From positions 116,613 to 180,612 of the forward strand of contig NZ_JBFAPI010000016.1 in the NCBI RefSeq assembly GCF_040676615.1: a DNA stretch of 64,000 bases. Reading direction: 5' to 3'. The stretch's first letter is position 1. Every line of letters starts with the position of its first letter. Positions 48,222-57,144 of this stretch are shown piece after piece. The notes under the pieces were generated by a model that worked only from the letters and a program-made list of their open reading frames with translations, was not told the DNA's origin and did not search any database. The stretch is from Asanoa sp040676615 (GTDB lineage Bacteria > Actinomycetota > Actinomycetes > Mycobacteriales > Micromonosporaceae). The position numbers and the translations under genes are program-made.

Positions 48222-49541
48222 TCACCGGACGGCACCCACCACGGCCCAACCCCCGGACCGCAGCCGCAGCAGCAGCGCTACGCACCGGACGACGACGAAC
48301 AAGGTCAACCCCGCCCAGATCCCGTTCAGACCCCAGTCCAGCGCGTACGCGGTCCAGATGGCCGGAACGAAGAACCCCAGCGCGGCCACCACCGTGGTAT
48401 CCCGCAGGTAGCGCACGTCGCCCGCGCCGATCAGCACCCCGTCGAGCGCGAACACCAGCCCGCCGATCGGCTGCATGGCCACGAACCACGGCCAGGCGAC
48501 GGCGGCCTGGTCGCGCACGGCGGCGTCGGAGGTGAACAGCCGCGGCACGATCCCGGTGCCGGCCGCGATGACCACCGCGAACGCCACGCCGCAGACGACC
48601 CCGATCAGCGCGATCCGCCGCGCCAGCGCCCGCGCGAGGTCGGCGTCACCGGCACCCAGCGCCGCGCCGACCAGCGACTGAGCCGCGATCGCGACGGCGT
48701 CGAGCACCAGGGCGGTGAAGAACCACAGCTGCATCGCGATCTGGTGCCCGGCCACGGTGGCGGTGCCGAAGCGGGCGGCCACCGTGGTGGCCGACAGGAA
48801 GCTGAGCTGGAACGCGCCGCCGCGGATCAGCAGGTCGCGGCCCATCCGGAGTTGCTCGCCGATCACGCTGGGGCGCGGCCGCCAGGCGATCCGCTCGCGG
48901 AAGAGGGCGACCGCGAAACAGGCGCCGGCCACCGTCTGCGCGACCATGTTGGCGATCGCCGAGCCGATCAGCCCGAGGCCGGCCGGGTAGACCAGGATCG
49001 GGCACAGTGCCGCCGACAACACGTTGGCGCCGAGCACGAAGAACAACGGCCGGCGGGTGTCCTGCACGCCGCGCATCCAGCCGTTGCCGGCCGCGGCCAG
49101 CAGCAGGCCGGGTGCGCCGAGCGCGGCGACCCGCAGCCAGCGTGCGGCCGAGCCGGCGATCTCCGGGTTGCCGGCCAGCGCCTCGGCCAGCGGCCCGGCC
49201 GCGAACTGCATGCCGACCGCGATCACCAGGCCGGCGCTGAACGCCAGCCACGAGGCCTGCAGGCCCTCTTCGACCGCGGCGGTGCGGTCGCCGCTGCCGA
49301 ACCGGCGGGCGGCCCGGCCGGTGGTGCCGTAGGCCAGGATCGTGCCGAGCCAGGCGGCCATCGTGAGCACGGTGCCGCCGACCGCGACCGCGGCCAGCGG
49401 GACGCTGCCCAGGTGCCCCACGACCGCGGTGTCGACCAGCACGTAGAGCGGCTCGGCGGCCAGCACGACCAGGGCCGGCAGGGCCAGCGCGGCGATCCGG
49501 CGCGGTGCGGCCGAGGTGGTGGCGGTGGCGGTGGTGTCCAT
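48222..49541 (-). CDS. dinF: MATE family efflux transporter (DinF type)
   Basis: 439 residues from ATG 49541 (ATG 49559 also possible). Twelve membrane segments in two homologous halves, with ALPALVVLAAEPLYVLVDTAVVGHLG in the first and RGGAFQLSFLSATTVAARFG in the second. Exports cationic drugs or metabolites by Na+ or H+ coupling. DinF lies near nrnA and rbfA in mycobacteria as well. The start has no clear ribosome site. Separated from the upstream small gene by a strong terminator. Confidence 0.92.
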   Translation of the reverse strand: MDTTATATTSAAPRRIAALALPALVVLAAEPLYVLVDTAVVGHLGSVPLAAVAVGGTVLTMAAWLGTILAYGTTGRAARRFGSGDRTAAVEEGLQASWLAFSAGLVIAVGMQFAAGPLAEALAGNPEIAGSAARWLRVAALGAPGLLLAAAGNGWMRGVQDTRRPLFFVLGANVLSAALCPILVYPAGLGLIGSAIANMVAQTVAGACFAVALFRERIAWRPRPSVIGEQLRMGRDLLIRGGAFQLSFLSATTVAARFGTATVAGHQIAMQLWFFTALVLDAVAIAAQSLVGAALGAGDADLARALARRIALIGVVCGVAFAVVIAAGTGIVPRLFTSDAAVRDQAAVAWPWFVAMQPIGGLVFALDGVLIGAGDVRYLRDTTVVAALGFFVPAIWTAYALDWGLNGIWAGLTLFVVVRCVALLLRLRSGGWAVVGAVR

Positions 49542-49612
49542 CGGGAGGCATCGTGGCATGCGCGTTGTAAGGAACGCAAGCGCGACACGTGCCTTACAGG
49601 GGAGAAAAGCAC

Positions 49613-49666
49613 AAGGACCTGTTGTCGCGGTTCGTCGACGGTGGCGAACGGCGACAGCAGGTCCTT
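49613..49666 (-). terminator. Strong intrinsic terminator of the small 30-residue gene
   Basis: AAGGACCTGTTGTCGC (49613-49628) pairs with GCGACAGCAGGTCCTT (49651-49666), a 16-base stem with one G-U pair; the 22-base loop has an inner GTTCG/CGAAC stem. Read on the minus strand it is followed by GTGCTTTTCTCC, a usable T run. It lies 24 bases after the stop of the small gene. Confidence 0.8.
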
Positions 49667-49690
49667 GGGGCGAGCGTGCGGGAAACCCCC

Positions 49691-49783
49691 TTACTGGCGG
49701 GTGTCCATCGACGTCTGCAGGGCGCGACGGGCGGCTTCGCGGGCCTCGTCGGTCTGCTTCTCGTGCTTGCGCTTCGAGCTCAT
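49691..49783 (-). CDS. Small charged protein, 30 residues
   Basis: ATG 49783 is preceded by GGAAGGA eight bases away and opens a 30-codon frame to TAA at 49691. The protein is MSSKRKHEKQT, then DEAREAARRALQTSMDTRQ, one amphipathic helix rich in Lys, Arg and Glu. The excellent ribosome site, TAA stop (rare in this GC-rich DNA) and dedicated intrinsic terminator make a real gene likely. Family unknown; it stands alone between the MATE gene and DUF6186. Confidence 0.72.
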   Translation of the reverse strand: MSSKRKHEKQTDEAREAARRALQTSMDTRQ

Positions 49784-49993
49784 TGCAGGGTCCTTCCAGG
49801 GCGGTGTGGCCGGTGGTCGCCGGACGGCGGCGCCGGGATCGCCGGCGCGGAGCGCGTCACAACGTCAACCCCGGGTCTGGTGGGACCCTGGAGGCGGTGC
49901 GCGGGTGCACGGCGGGTTACTGCCGTGTCACCACCCAAGCTAACGTTCAGGTCCCAGATTTCGCGCCACGTTCCCAAAAGGCGGAACGATCGT

Positions 49994-50212
49994 TCAGCGC
50001 GCGAACAGGTGCCAGCCCAACCACCACCAGAAACCGAGGAAACCGATCCGCCCGACCGGGATCCGGCCCACCTCGTAGGCCAGCACGTGGGTGCACACAT
50101 CGCCGAGCGTCGGTATCGTCGACCCCTTGCGCCGGGCCAGCACCTCGACCACCGCGAACGCGACGATCGCGGCGAGGAAGCCGGCGATCGCGACCGAGCG
50201 GGTCAGGCTCAT
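49994..50212 (-). CDS. Small membrane protein (DUF6186-like)
   Basis: 72 residues from ATG 50212, overlapping the upstream stop by four bases (ATGA). One or two hydrophobic segments (SVAIAGFLAAIVAFAVVEVLA; IGFLGFWWWLGWHLF) flank TLGDVCTHVLAYEVGRIPVGR. The pattern fits the short DUF6186 membrane proteins of actinobacteria; function unknown. A 12-base palindrome GAACGATCGTTC spans its stop codon (49984-49995). Confidence 0.75.
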   Translation of the reverse strand: MSLTRSVAIAGFLAAIVAFAVVEVLARRKGSTIPTLGDVCTHVLAYEVGRIPVGRIGFLGFWWWLGWHLFAR

Positions 50213-50607
50213 CGCCGCACCAGCGCCCAGAAGCCGGTGAGCCAGGCGAAATAGGCGGCCGACCGGAGCACCTCGTCTTCCAGCAGCGGGTCGGCCAGCT
50301 TGGAGAAGGTCGGGTATGCGGCCATCGAGCCGAGCACGAACGTGCTGGCCTCGAACAGCACGAAGATCGCGACCGGCACCAGCCACCAGGCCGTGCCGGG
50401 GCCCAACCGGGCCGGCTCCGGTCGCCGGCCCCGGCCGGCGAGCCCGAGCCAGAGCAGCGAGCCGCCCAGGCAGATCGTGTAGAGGTTGGCCCGCGTGGTG
50501 AACGACGGCAACTGGCCACCGACCAGCGAGAGGAACGCGAGCACCAGGAGCGCCGGAGCGGAGCCGCCGCGCGCATCGGTCGCGACCTCGGTCCGCGACT
50601 GCTCCAT
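50209..50607 (-). CDS. Hypothetical four-helix membrane protein
   Basis: 132 residues from ATG 50607. No family recognised. Four hydrophobic segments: LLVLAFLSLVGGQL, LYTICLGGSLLWLGLAG, WWLVPVAIFVLFEASTFVLG and SAAYFAWLTGFWALV. Coupled by ATGA to the DUF6186-like gene, so the pair is one unit. 34 bases below the nrnA stop... on the same strand, it lies upstream of nothing else obvious and its promoter must lie in or next to that gap. Confidence 0.72.
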   Translation of the reverse strand: MEQSRTEVATDARGGSAPALLVLAFLSLVGGQLPSFTTRANLYTICLGGSLLWLGLAGRGRRPEPARLGPGTAWWLVPVAIFVLFEASTFVLGSMAAYPTFSKLADPLLEDEVLRSAAYFAWLTGFWALVRR

Positions 50608-50640
50608 CCGTCGATTGTGTCCGGTGTCACACCGGAGCGG

Positions 50641-51675
50641 CTACCCCAGCTGGGCGCGGATCGCGTCGACGACCTCGTCGACGGTGCCGCGGCCGGTGAA
50701 GCCGGCGGCCAGCTTGTGGCCGCCGCCGCCGAGCGCCACGGCCACCCGGCTCACGTCGACACCGCCCTTGCTGCGCATCGACACCGCCCACTCGGCCGGG
50801 CCCACCTGCTTGACCACCAGGCTGACGTCGGCCTCGGCCGCACACCGCACCGAGTCGATCAGCGGCTCCAGCACGTAGGGCTTCTGCCGGTGCGTGGCCA
50901 GGTCGTCGAGCGTCGCGTAGGTCCACACCAGACCCCGACCACCGGCCGCGGCGGGCTCCAGCCTGGCCCGGCAGAGCACGTCGCCGTAGAGCCGGACCGC
51001 GCCGAACGGCCGGGTGTCGAACACGCGGCGGGATATGTCACCCGGGCTGATCCCGGTCTCCAGCAGGCGCGCGGCCAACTCGTGCACCGACGGCGTCGTC
51101 ATCGCGAACCGGAACGAGCCGGTGTCGGTGGCCAGCGCGACGTAGAGGCATTCGGCGATCTCGACGTCGAGCGGCACGTCGAGCCGGCGGAGCAACTCCT
51201 CGGCGACCACCGCGGTCGCCGCGGCGTCGGGGTCGACGATGTTGACGCTGCCGAAGCCGGGGTTGGAGGCGTGGTGGTCGAGCACCACCGAGGTGCCCGC
51301 CGTGGCCAGCCGGCCGACCAGGCCGCCGAGCCGGGAGACGCTCGCGGCGTCGAAGCAGAGCACCAGGTCGGGGGCGGGCTCCGCGGCGGCCTCGGGCACC
51401 AGCAGGTCGAGACCGGGCAGGGCCTGGAACGGCTCCGGGACGTCGGGCGGGCCGGGGAAGGTGGCCTGGAGGTTGGCGACGCCGAGGCGGCGCAGCCCGA
51501 GGCCGAACGCGAGCATGCTGCCCAGCGCATCACCGTCGGGGTTGACGTGGCAGATGAGCAGCACCTTGTCGGTGGGGCGCAGGCCGCGCACCGCCGCGAC
51601 AGCGGTGCCCCAGTCGGCCTCGCCCGGGCGTGCGGACGTGCCGGCGGCCACCGCCGTGGCCGAGACGTCGGTCAC
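50641..51675 (-). CDS. nrnA: DHH/DHHA1 phosphoesterase (NrnA-like)
   Basis: 344 residues from GTG 51675, overlapping the rbfA stop by four bases. DHH-family motifs: HVNPDGDALGS, VLCFDAASV, VVLDHHASNPGFG (the DHH triad), and the DHHA1 end ALGGGGHKLAAGFTGRG. Degrades nano-RNA and can dephosphorylate pAp. Also called the bifunctional oligoribonuclease/PAP phosphatase. Same order as mycobacterial Rv2837c. Confidence 0.94.
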   Translation of the reverse strand: MTDVSATAVAAGTSARPGEADWGTAVAAVRGLRPTDKVLLICHVNPDGDALGSMLAFGLGLRRLGVANLQATFPGPPDVPEPFQALPGLDLLVPEAAAEPAPDLVLCFDAASVSRLGGLVGRLATAGTSVVLDHHASNPGFGSVNIVDPDAAATAVVAEELLRRLDVPLDVEIAECLYVALATDTGSFRFAMTTPSVHELAARLLETGISPGDISRRVFDTRPFGAVRLYGDVLCRARLEPAAAGGRGLVWTYATLDDLATHRQKPYVLEPLIDSVRCAAEADVSLVVKQVGPAEWAVSMRSKGGVDVSRVAVALGGGGHKLAAGFTGRGTVDEVVDAIRAQLG

Positions 51676-52148
51676 GAGCGCTCCTCGATCGGGGCGTCGT
51701 TGGCCACCTCGTCGTCGTCCTCGTCATCGTCGTCGTCGAGCTTGTAGGGCTGCGCGTCGCCCGCGTAGGTCGCGCCGGCGGCCAGCCGCTGCACCTCGGC
51801 GTCGGCGTTGCGGGCCTTGGCCAGCAGGTCGTCGATGTGCTTGGCCTGGTCCTGCACGTCGTCATGGATGAACGTCAGGGTCGGCGAGTGCCGCAGGCCC
51901 AGGGCCTTACCCACGGTGCTGCGCAGCACGCCCTTGGCGCTGTCGAGCGCGGCCGCCGTGGCGGCCTGCGCGGCGGCGTCGCCGAGCACCGTGTAGTAGA
52001 CGGTCGCGTCGCGCAGATCGGCGGTGATCCGGGCGTCGGTGATCGTGATCATGCCGAGCCGAGGGTCCTTGATCTGGGTGCGCACCACCGAAGCCACCAG
52101 CTCCCGCACGCGCTCGGCGTGCCGGCGCACCTTGGCCGGGTCCGTCAT
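51672..52148 (-). CDS. rbfA: Ribosome-binding factor A
   Basis: 158 residues from ATG 52148, with GGAGG seven bases upstream. KH-like fold (VRRHAERVRELVASVV; DPRLGMITITDARITADLRDATVYYTVLG) and an extended acidic tail DDDDDEDDDE at about 141-150. Needed for late 16S rRNA processing of the 30S subunit, especially in the cold. Just upstream lies ylxP. Confidence 0.96.
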   Translation of the reverse strand: MTDPAKVRRHAERVRELVASVVRTQIKDPRLGMITITDARITADLRDATVYYTVLGDAAAQAATAAALDSAKGVLRSTVGKALGLRHSPTLTFIHDDVQDQAKHIDDLLAKARNADAEVQRLAAGATYAGDAQPYKLDDDDDEDDDEVANDAPIEERS

Positions 52149-52252
52149 GTCGTCACCTCCGCCGTCTTGCCTACGCTCAGACACTACCCGCGTCCTGGGC
52201 AGGTGATTCGACCGCCGTTGGCCCATCACCCGGGCACATACGCCCGCTACTG

Positions 52253-52546
52253 TCAGTCATCTTCAGCGTGCGTCCGGCGTTTCGCGGACAGCAACTCGAT
52301 CTCCGGCCGGCCGGCCATCAGGCGCTCGCAGGAGTCGAGCACCCGGCCCACCTGACCGGCATCGGGCGCGACCACGGCCACCCCGATCTCGGCCCGGCCG
52401 ACCAGGTCGAGAGCGCCGACTTCGGCGGCGGCGACCTCGAAGCGCCGCAGCGCGGCGACGATCGGACGGACGTATGAACGCTTGGCCTTGAGCGACCGTG
52501 AGTCGCCCGGCAGAAGCACGTCGAAGACTGCGGTTCCGGTGTACAT
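52253..52546 (-). CDS. ylxP: DUF503 protein YlxP
   Basis: 97 residues from ATG 52546. GTAVFDVLLPGDSRSLKAKRSYVRPIVAALRRF fits the DUF503 family (ferredoxin-like fold). Commonly encoded between infB and rbfA; proposed to aid ribosome maturation but unproven. The stop (TGA) is 104 bases before rbfA, a gap with no other signal seen. Confidence 0.9.
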   Translation of the reverse strand: MYTGTAVFDVLLPGDSRSLKAKRSYVRPIVAALRRFEVAAAEVGALDLVGRAEIGVAVVAPDAGQVGRVLDSCERLMAGRPEIELLSAKRRTHAEDD

Positions 52547-52623
52547 CGGCGCACAGCCTAGCGCCGCGGCGAAGCGAACGGGCGGGCGGCCGAAGCCACC
52601 CGCCCGTTCGAACCAGCCACGCT

Positions 52624-55600
52624 CTAGCGCGGCTTCTCGCGCATCTCGAAGGTCTCGATGACGTCGCCGACCTGGATGTTGTTGTAACCAGCCAGGGTCA
52701 GACCACACTCGAAGCCCTCGCGCACCTCGGTCGCGTCGTCCTTGAACCGCTTGAGCGAGCTGATCGTGACGTTGTCGGCCACGACCGCGCCGTCGCGGAG
52801 CAGGCGCGCCTTGGCGTTGCGGCGCAGGAGACCGGACCGCACGATACAACCGGCGATCTGGCCCACCTTCGACGAGCGGAAGACCTCGCGGACCTCCGCC
52901 GAGCCGAGCTCGACCTCTTCGTACTCCGGCTTGAGCAGGCCCTTGAGCGCGGCGTCGATCTCCTCGATGGCCTGGTAGATGACCGTGTAGTAACGGATCT
53001 CCACACCCTCGCGGTCGGCTGTCTCACGGACCTTGTTGGAGGCCCGCACGTTGAAGCCGATGATCGTGACCGCCTCGGACGAGGCACTGGCCAGCATGAC
53101 GTCGCTTTCGGTGATCGCGCCGACGCCCCGGTGGATGATCCGAAGCTGGACCTCTTCCGGAATGTCGAGCTTGAACAGCGCGTCTTCGAGAGCCTCGACC
53201 GAACCCGAGACATCGCCCTTGAGCACCAGGTTGAGCGAGGTCTTCTCGCCCTCCTTGAGCTGCTCCATGAGCGTCTCGAGAGTGGCCCGGCCGCGCGAGT
53301 TGGCGAAGCTCGCCGCCCGCCGCCGTGCCTGCCGCTGCTCGGCGATCTGCCGGACCGTGCGGTCGTCTTCGGCCGCCAGGAACGTGTCGCCCGCACCCGG
53401 CACCGCGGTCAGACCGAGCACCAGGACCGGACGCGCCGGACCGGCCTCGACGACCGCCGTGCCGTTCTCGTCGAACATGGCCCGCACGCGGCCGTGTGCC
53501 CCACCGGCCACGATGGAGTCGCCGGCGCGCAGCGTGCCCTTCTGCACGAGGACGGTCGCCACCGCACCGCGGCCCTTGTCGAGGTGCGCCTCGATCGCGA
53601 CACCCTGCGCCGGCCCGTCGATCGGAGCGGTCAGCTCCAGCGACGCGTCGGCGGTCAGGATGACGGCCTCGAGCAGTTCCTCGACGCCGATGCCCGGCTT
53701 GGCCGCGACGTTGACGAACATCGTGTCGCCGCCGTATTCCTCGGCGACCAGCCCGTACTCGGTCAGCTGCTGGCGGACCTTGTCGGGGTTGGCGTCGGGC
53801 TTGTCGATCTTGTTGACCGCCACCACGATCGGCACGTCGGCCGCCTTGGCGTGGTTGAGCGCCTCGATCGTCTGCGGCATCACGCCGTCGTCGGCCGCGA
53901 CCACCAGGATGACGATGTCGGTGACCTGGGCACCACGGGCACGCATGGCGGTGAACGCCTCGTGACCCGGGGTGTCGAGGAACGTGATCGCCCGCTCGCT
54001 GCCGTCGTGTGCGACGTGCACCTGGTAGGCACCGATGTGCTGGGTGATGCCACCGGCCTCGCCCTCGACGACGTTGGCCTTGCGGATCGCGTCGAGCAGC
54101 TTGGTCTTGCCGTGGTCGACGTGACCCATGACGGTCACCACCGGCGGACGGCTGACCAGGCGGTCTTCCGCGACCTCGGCGTCGAGGTCGATGTTGAACT
54201 GCGCGAGCAGCTCGCGGTCTTCGTCTTCGGGGCTGACGATCTGCACGTCGAAGCCGAGGTGCTCGCCGAGCAGCAACAGCGTCTCGTCGGAGCACGACTG
54301 GGTCGCCGTCACCATCTCGCCCAGGTTGAACATCTCCTGGACCAGCGAACCCGGGTTGGCCTCGATCCGGTCAGCGAAGTCGGAGAGCGACGCGCCGCGC
54401 GACAGCCGGACGATCTGCCCGCTGCCCCGCGGGGCACCCGAGCTCATCGTCGGCGCGGACAGGTTGTCGAACTCTTGACGCCGCTGCTTCTTCGACTTGC
54501 GACCCCGGGTCGGCTTGCCACCCGGACGCCCGAAGGCACCCGCGGCACCGCCGCCGCGACCGCGACCGCCACCACCGGGACGACCCGGCGCACCGGCACC
54601 AGCCGGACCGCCGCCGCCACCGGGGCCACCACGGTAGCCACCGCCACCGGCACCGCCACCGGGACCGCCGCGGTAACCGCCACCGCCGCCGGCGCCACCG
54701 CCGGGACCGCCGCGGTAACCACCGCCGCCGCCACCGCCACCGGGACCGCCGCGGTAACCACCGCCGCCGCCACCGCCACCGGGACGACCCGCGCCGCCGC
54801 CGGGACCGCCGGGACGACCGGGACCGCCGCCGGCCGGGCGGCCGGGACGCTGGGTCGGCATCGACGCCGGGCTCGGCCGCGGCGGCATGGACGCCGGGCT
54901 GGGCCGCGGCGGCATCTGGCCCGGGCTGGGCCGCTGGCCGCTGCCGGGACCGGCCGGACGGTTGCCGCCACCACCGGGAGTGATGCCGAACGGGTTGTTG
55001 CCGCCGCTGCGGCCCGGCGGACGGCCGGGACCGGGACGCGGAGCGCCGCCGCCTGGCGCACCGGAACCGGTGCCGGGAGCGGGACGCGCGGCCGGCGAAC
55101 CGGGCCGCGGCGGGACGCTGCCCGGACCCGGACGGGGTCGGGTCTGCGCGCCGCCTTCGGCCGGGGGCTCACGCCGGACCTGCTCGCGCTCCTGAGCGCG
55201 GGCCTCCTGCGCGGCCTTCACGGTCGCCTGCTGCTCGGCCTTGAGTTGCGCGGCGCGCTGCTCGGCAGCGGCCACCTCGATGTCGTGTGCGCTCGCCGGC
55301 TTGGCGACCGGCGCGGGCGGCGGGCCCGGAACCGGAGCCTTGGGCCGCGCGGCCGGGGAACCGGACGATGCCGGTGCCGTCGGCCGGCGGGGCGGCGCGG
55401 GCTTGGCCGACACCCGCGGCTCATCGGACGCGGCGGGGCCGCTCCTGCCGTTGGTCGTCGGCGCGGACGGCGCCGCTGGCGCGGAACCCTCCACGAACGC
55501 ACCGCGGAGCCGGCGGGCTACTGGTGCCTCCACCGTGCTCGACGCGGACTTGACGAACTCGCCCATCTCCTTGAGTTTGGCGAGAACGGTCTTGCTGTCG

Positions 55601-55647
55601 ACCCCGAGCTCTTTTGCAAGCTCGTGTACGCGGGCCTTGCCTGCCAC
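52624..55647 (-). CDS. infB: Translation initiation factor IF-2
   Basis: 1007 residues from GTG 55647. An N-terminal IF2_N subdomain (ARVHELAKELGVDSKTVLAKL), then about 350 residues of disordered Pro/Gly/Arg-rich sequence, a second IF2_N part, the GTPase domain with P-loop GHVDHGKT at 508-515 and NKIDKPD, and domains II-IV. It brings formyl-Met-tRNA to the 30S. The linker has four GGPGGG-like units with YRGGPGG (nucleotides about 54610-54785), unusually regular. Follows ylxR by 82 bases. Confidence 0.97.
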   Translation of the reverse strand: MAGKARVHELAKELGVDSKTVLAKLKEMGEFVKSASSTVEAPVARRLRGAFVEGSAPAAPSAPTTNGRSGPAASDEPRVSAKPAPPRRPTAPASSGSPAARPKAPVPGPPPAPVAKPASAHDIEVAAAEQRAAQLKAEQQATVKAAQEARAQEREQVRREPPAEGGAQTRPRPGPGSVPPRPGSPAARPAPGTGSGAPGGGAPRPGPGRPPGRSGGNNPFGITPGGGGNRPAGPGSGQRPSPGQMPPRPSPASMPPRPSPASMPTQRPGRPAGGGPGRPGGPGGGAGRPGGGGGGGGYRGGPGGGGGGGGYRGGPGGGAGGGGGYRGGPGGGAGGGGYRGGPGGGGGPAGAGAPGRPGGGGRGRGGGAAGAFGRPGGKPTRGRKSKKQRRQEFDNLSAPTMSSGAPRGSGQIVRLSRGASLSDFADRIEANPGSLVQEMFNLGEMVTATQSCSDETLLLLGEHLGFDVQIVSPEDEDRELLAQFNIDLDAEVAEDRLVSRPPVVTVMGHVDHGKTKLLDAIRKANVVEGEAGGITQHIGAYQVHVAHDGSERAITFLDTPGHEAFTAMRARGAQVTDIVILVVAADDGVMPQTIEALNHAKAADVPIVVAVNKIDKPDANPDKVRQQLTEYGLVAEEYGGDTMFVNVAAKPGIGVEELLEAVILTADASLELTAPIDGPAQGVAIEAHLDKGRGAVATVLVQKGTLRAGDSIVAGGAHGRVRAMFDENGTAVVEAGPARPVLVLGLTAVPGAGDTFLAAEDDRTVRQIAEQRQARRRAASFANSRGRATLETLMEQLKEGEKTSLNLVLKGDVSGSVEALEDALFKLDIPEEVQLRIIHRGVGAITESDVMLASASSEAVTIIGFNVRASNKVRETADREGVEIRYYTVIYQAIEEIDAALKGLLKPEYEEVELGSAEVREVFRSSKVGQIAGCIVRSGLLRRNAKARLLRDGAVVADNVTISSLKRFKDDATEVREGFECGLTLAGYNNIQVGDVIETFEMREKPR
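54610..54785 (-). repeat. YRGGPGG repeats in the IF-2 linker
   Basis: Four YRGGPGGG-type units, spaced by 9 to 13 glycine-rich residues, arise from near-identical 40 to 50 base units on DNA. RGG-like motifs in a flexible region can bind RNA or phase-separate; here it is a guess. Frame is preserved throughout, so slippage during replication is the likely origin. Confidence 0.65.
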
Positions 55648-55729
55648 TGCACTCCTCACTCCGAGGCCGTGCGGGCAGCACCCGCAGCGACCTCACTCGT
55701 GCACTTGAAGCCTGGTCATCTCTGGGACT

Positions 55730-56077
55730 TCATCGTGTGCTCATGTCGGTCTGCCTACCTTGCTGCTGCGACACCCGCCCAGTCGGATGATCGGGCGTAG
55801 TGGTTGACGCGTGGATGTGCCCGGCCAGCTCGCCGGTGTCTGCGACACCAACTTTACGTAGCGCCCGCCCGAAGGCGTGGCGTTTGCACGCTAGCGCGAG
55901 GCAAGCCGGATCGGGGTGCACGTGCGCGCCCCTCCCCGGCAGTCTGCGGGCCGGATCGGGTCGAAGTCGGTAATGATCTCCGTCGCCGACCGCGACGAAC
56001 CGCAGTAGCTCGTCAGCTGACACACGCTGCCGGCAACCCACACAGGTGCGCACCGGCCGCGCACGTCGAGCCGTCAT
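55730..56077 (-). CDS. ylxR: YlxR (DUF448) protein
   Basis: 115 residues from ATG 56077 (TTG 56080 less likely). The PVRTCVGCRQRVSADELLRFV and GRGAHVHPDPACLALACKRHAFGRALR motifs define YlxR, an RNA-binding protein that in B. subtilis affects many genes. A C-terminal tail of about 35 residues (HASTTTPDHPTGR) is not conserved in the family. Twelve bases downstream of nusA. Confidence 0.92.
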   Translation of the reverse strand: MTARRARPVRTCVGCRQRVSADELLRFVAVGDGDHYRLRPDPARRLPGRGAHVHPDPACLALACKRHAFGRALRKVGVADTGELAGHIHASTTTPDHPTGRVSQQQGRQTDMSTR

Positions 56078-56088
56078 CAAGTCTACCC

Positions 56089-57144
56089 CTATGCCCCCGC
56101 GGGCGCTCCGCCCGGCTCCGTCGCGTGATCCACACCGCGTTGCTCACCGGCATCGCGATCCTCGGCCGCCGGCTCGGCATCGGACCGGATATCGATGCGC
56201 CAGCCGGTCAACCGGGCCGCGAGCCGGGCGTTCTGCCCTTCCCGGCCGATCGCGAGCGAGAGCTGGTAGTCGGGAACGGTCACCCGCGCGGTGCGGGTGG
56301 CCAGGTCGACCACGTCGACCCGCAGGGCCTTGGCCGGCGACAGCGCGTTGCCGACGAAGTGGGCCGGGTCGTCGGACCAGTCGATGATGTCGATCTTCTC
56401 GCCGTGCAGCTCGCTCATCACCGCGCGGACCCGCTGGCCCATCGGCCCGATGCAGGCGCCCTTGGCGTTGACTCCGGACACGGCGGCGCGTACGGCGATC
56501 TTGGAGCGGTGCCCGGCCTCCCGGGCGATCGCGGCGATCTCCACGCTGCCGTCGGCGATCTCCGGGACCTCGAGCGCGAACAGCTTCTTCACCAGGTTGG
56601 GGTGCGACCGCGACAGGGTGATCTGCGGGCCGCGGAAGCCCTTGGCCACGTGCACGACGACGCAGCGGATCCGCTGGCCGTGCCCGTAGACCTCGCCGGG
56701 GACCTGCTCCGACTGCGGCAGCACGGCCTCCAGCTTGCCCAGGTCGACGGTGACGATGCCCTTCTCGGTGCGCGCCTCGTGCGCCTGGATCACGCCGGTG
56801 ACCAGGTCGCCGTCGCGGCCGACGTACTCGCCGAAGTGCACCTCGTCGGTGGCCTCGCGGAGCCGCTGCAGGATGACCTGTTTGGCGGTCATCGCGGCGA
56901 TCCGGCCGAAGTCGTGGGGGGTGTCGTCATACTCCCGGGTGACCTCGCCCTCCTCGTCGACCTCCTGGGCGTAGACGAGGGCGGCGCCGGTCTTGCGGTC
57001 GATCTCCACCCGGGCGTGCGTCTGCGCGCCCTCGGTGTGCCGGTAGGCGGTCAACAATGCGGTCTCGATCGCCGCGAGGATGGTCTCGAACGGGATCTCC
57101 CGTTCGCGCTCCAACGCGCGGAGCGCCGCGAGGTCGATGTTCAC
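56089..57144 (-). CDS. nusA: Transcription termination/antitermination factor NusA
   Basis: 351 residues from GTG 57144 (overlaps rimP stop by four bases). N-terminal domain (MNIDLAALRALEREREIPFETI), S1 domain (GEYVGRDGDLVTGVIQAHEARTEKG), KH1 and KH2 with GPMGQRVRAVMSEL and GREGQNARLAARLTG. The acidic repeat region of some proteobacterial NusA is absent, as usual in actinobacteria. Binds RNA polymerase and nascent RNA to control pausing and rRNA synthesis. Confidence 0.96.
   Translation of the reverse strand: MNIDLAALRALEREREIPFETILAAIETALLTAYRHTEGAQTHARVEIDRKTGAALVYAQEVDEEGEVTREYDDTPHDFGRIAAMTAKQVILQRLREATDEVHFGEYVGRDGDLVTGVIQAHEARTEKGIVTVDLGKLEAVLPQSEQVPGEVYGHGQRIRCVVVHVAKGFRGPQITLSRSHPNLVKKLFALEVPEIADGSVEIAAIAREAGHRSKIAVRAAVSGVNAKGACIGPMGQRVRAVMSELHGEKIDIIDWSDDPAHFVGNALSPAKALRVDVVDLATRTARVTVPDYQLSLAIGREGQNARLAARLTGWRIDIRSDAEPAAEDRDAGEQRGVDHATEPGGAPAGA

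Noticed and set aside
49984..49995. GAACGATCGTTC palindrome
   Set aside because: Perfect 12-base dyad but spans the stop codon region of a small gene, no repeat elsewhere seen; could be chance.
52498..55800. Plus-strand open frame of 1100 codons opposite infB
   Set aside because: Shadow of IF-2; Thr/Ala/Gly repeats merely mirror the linker codons.
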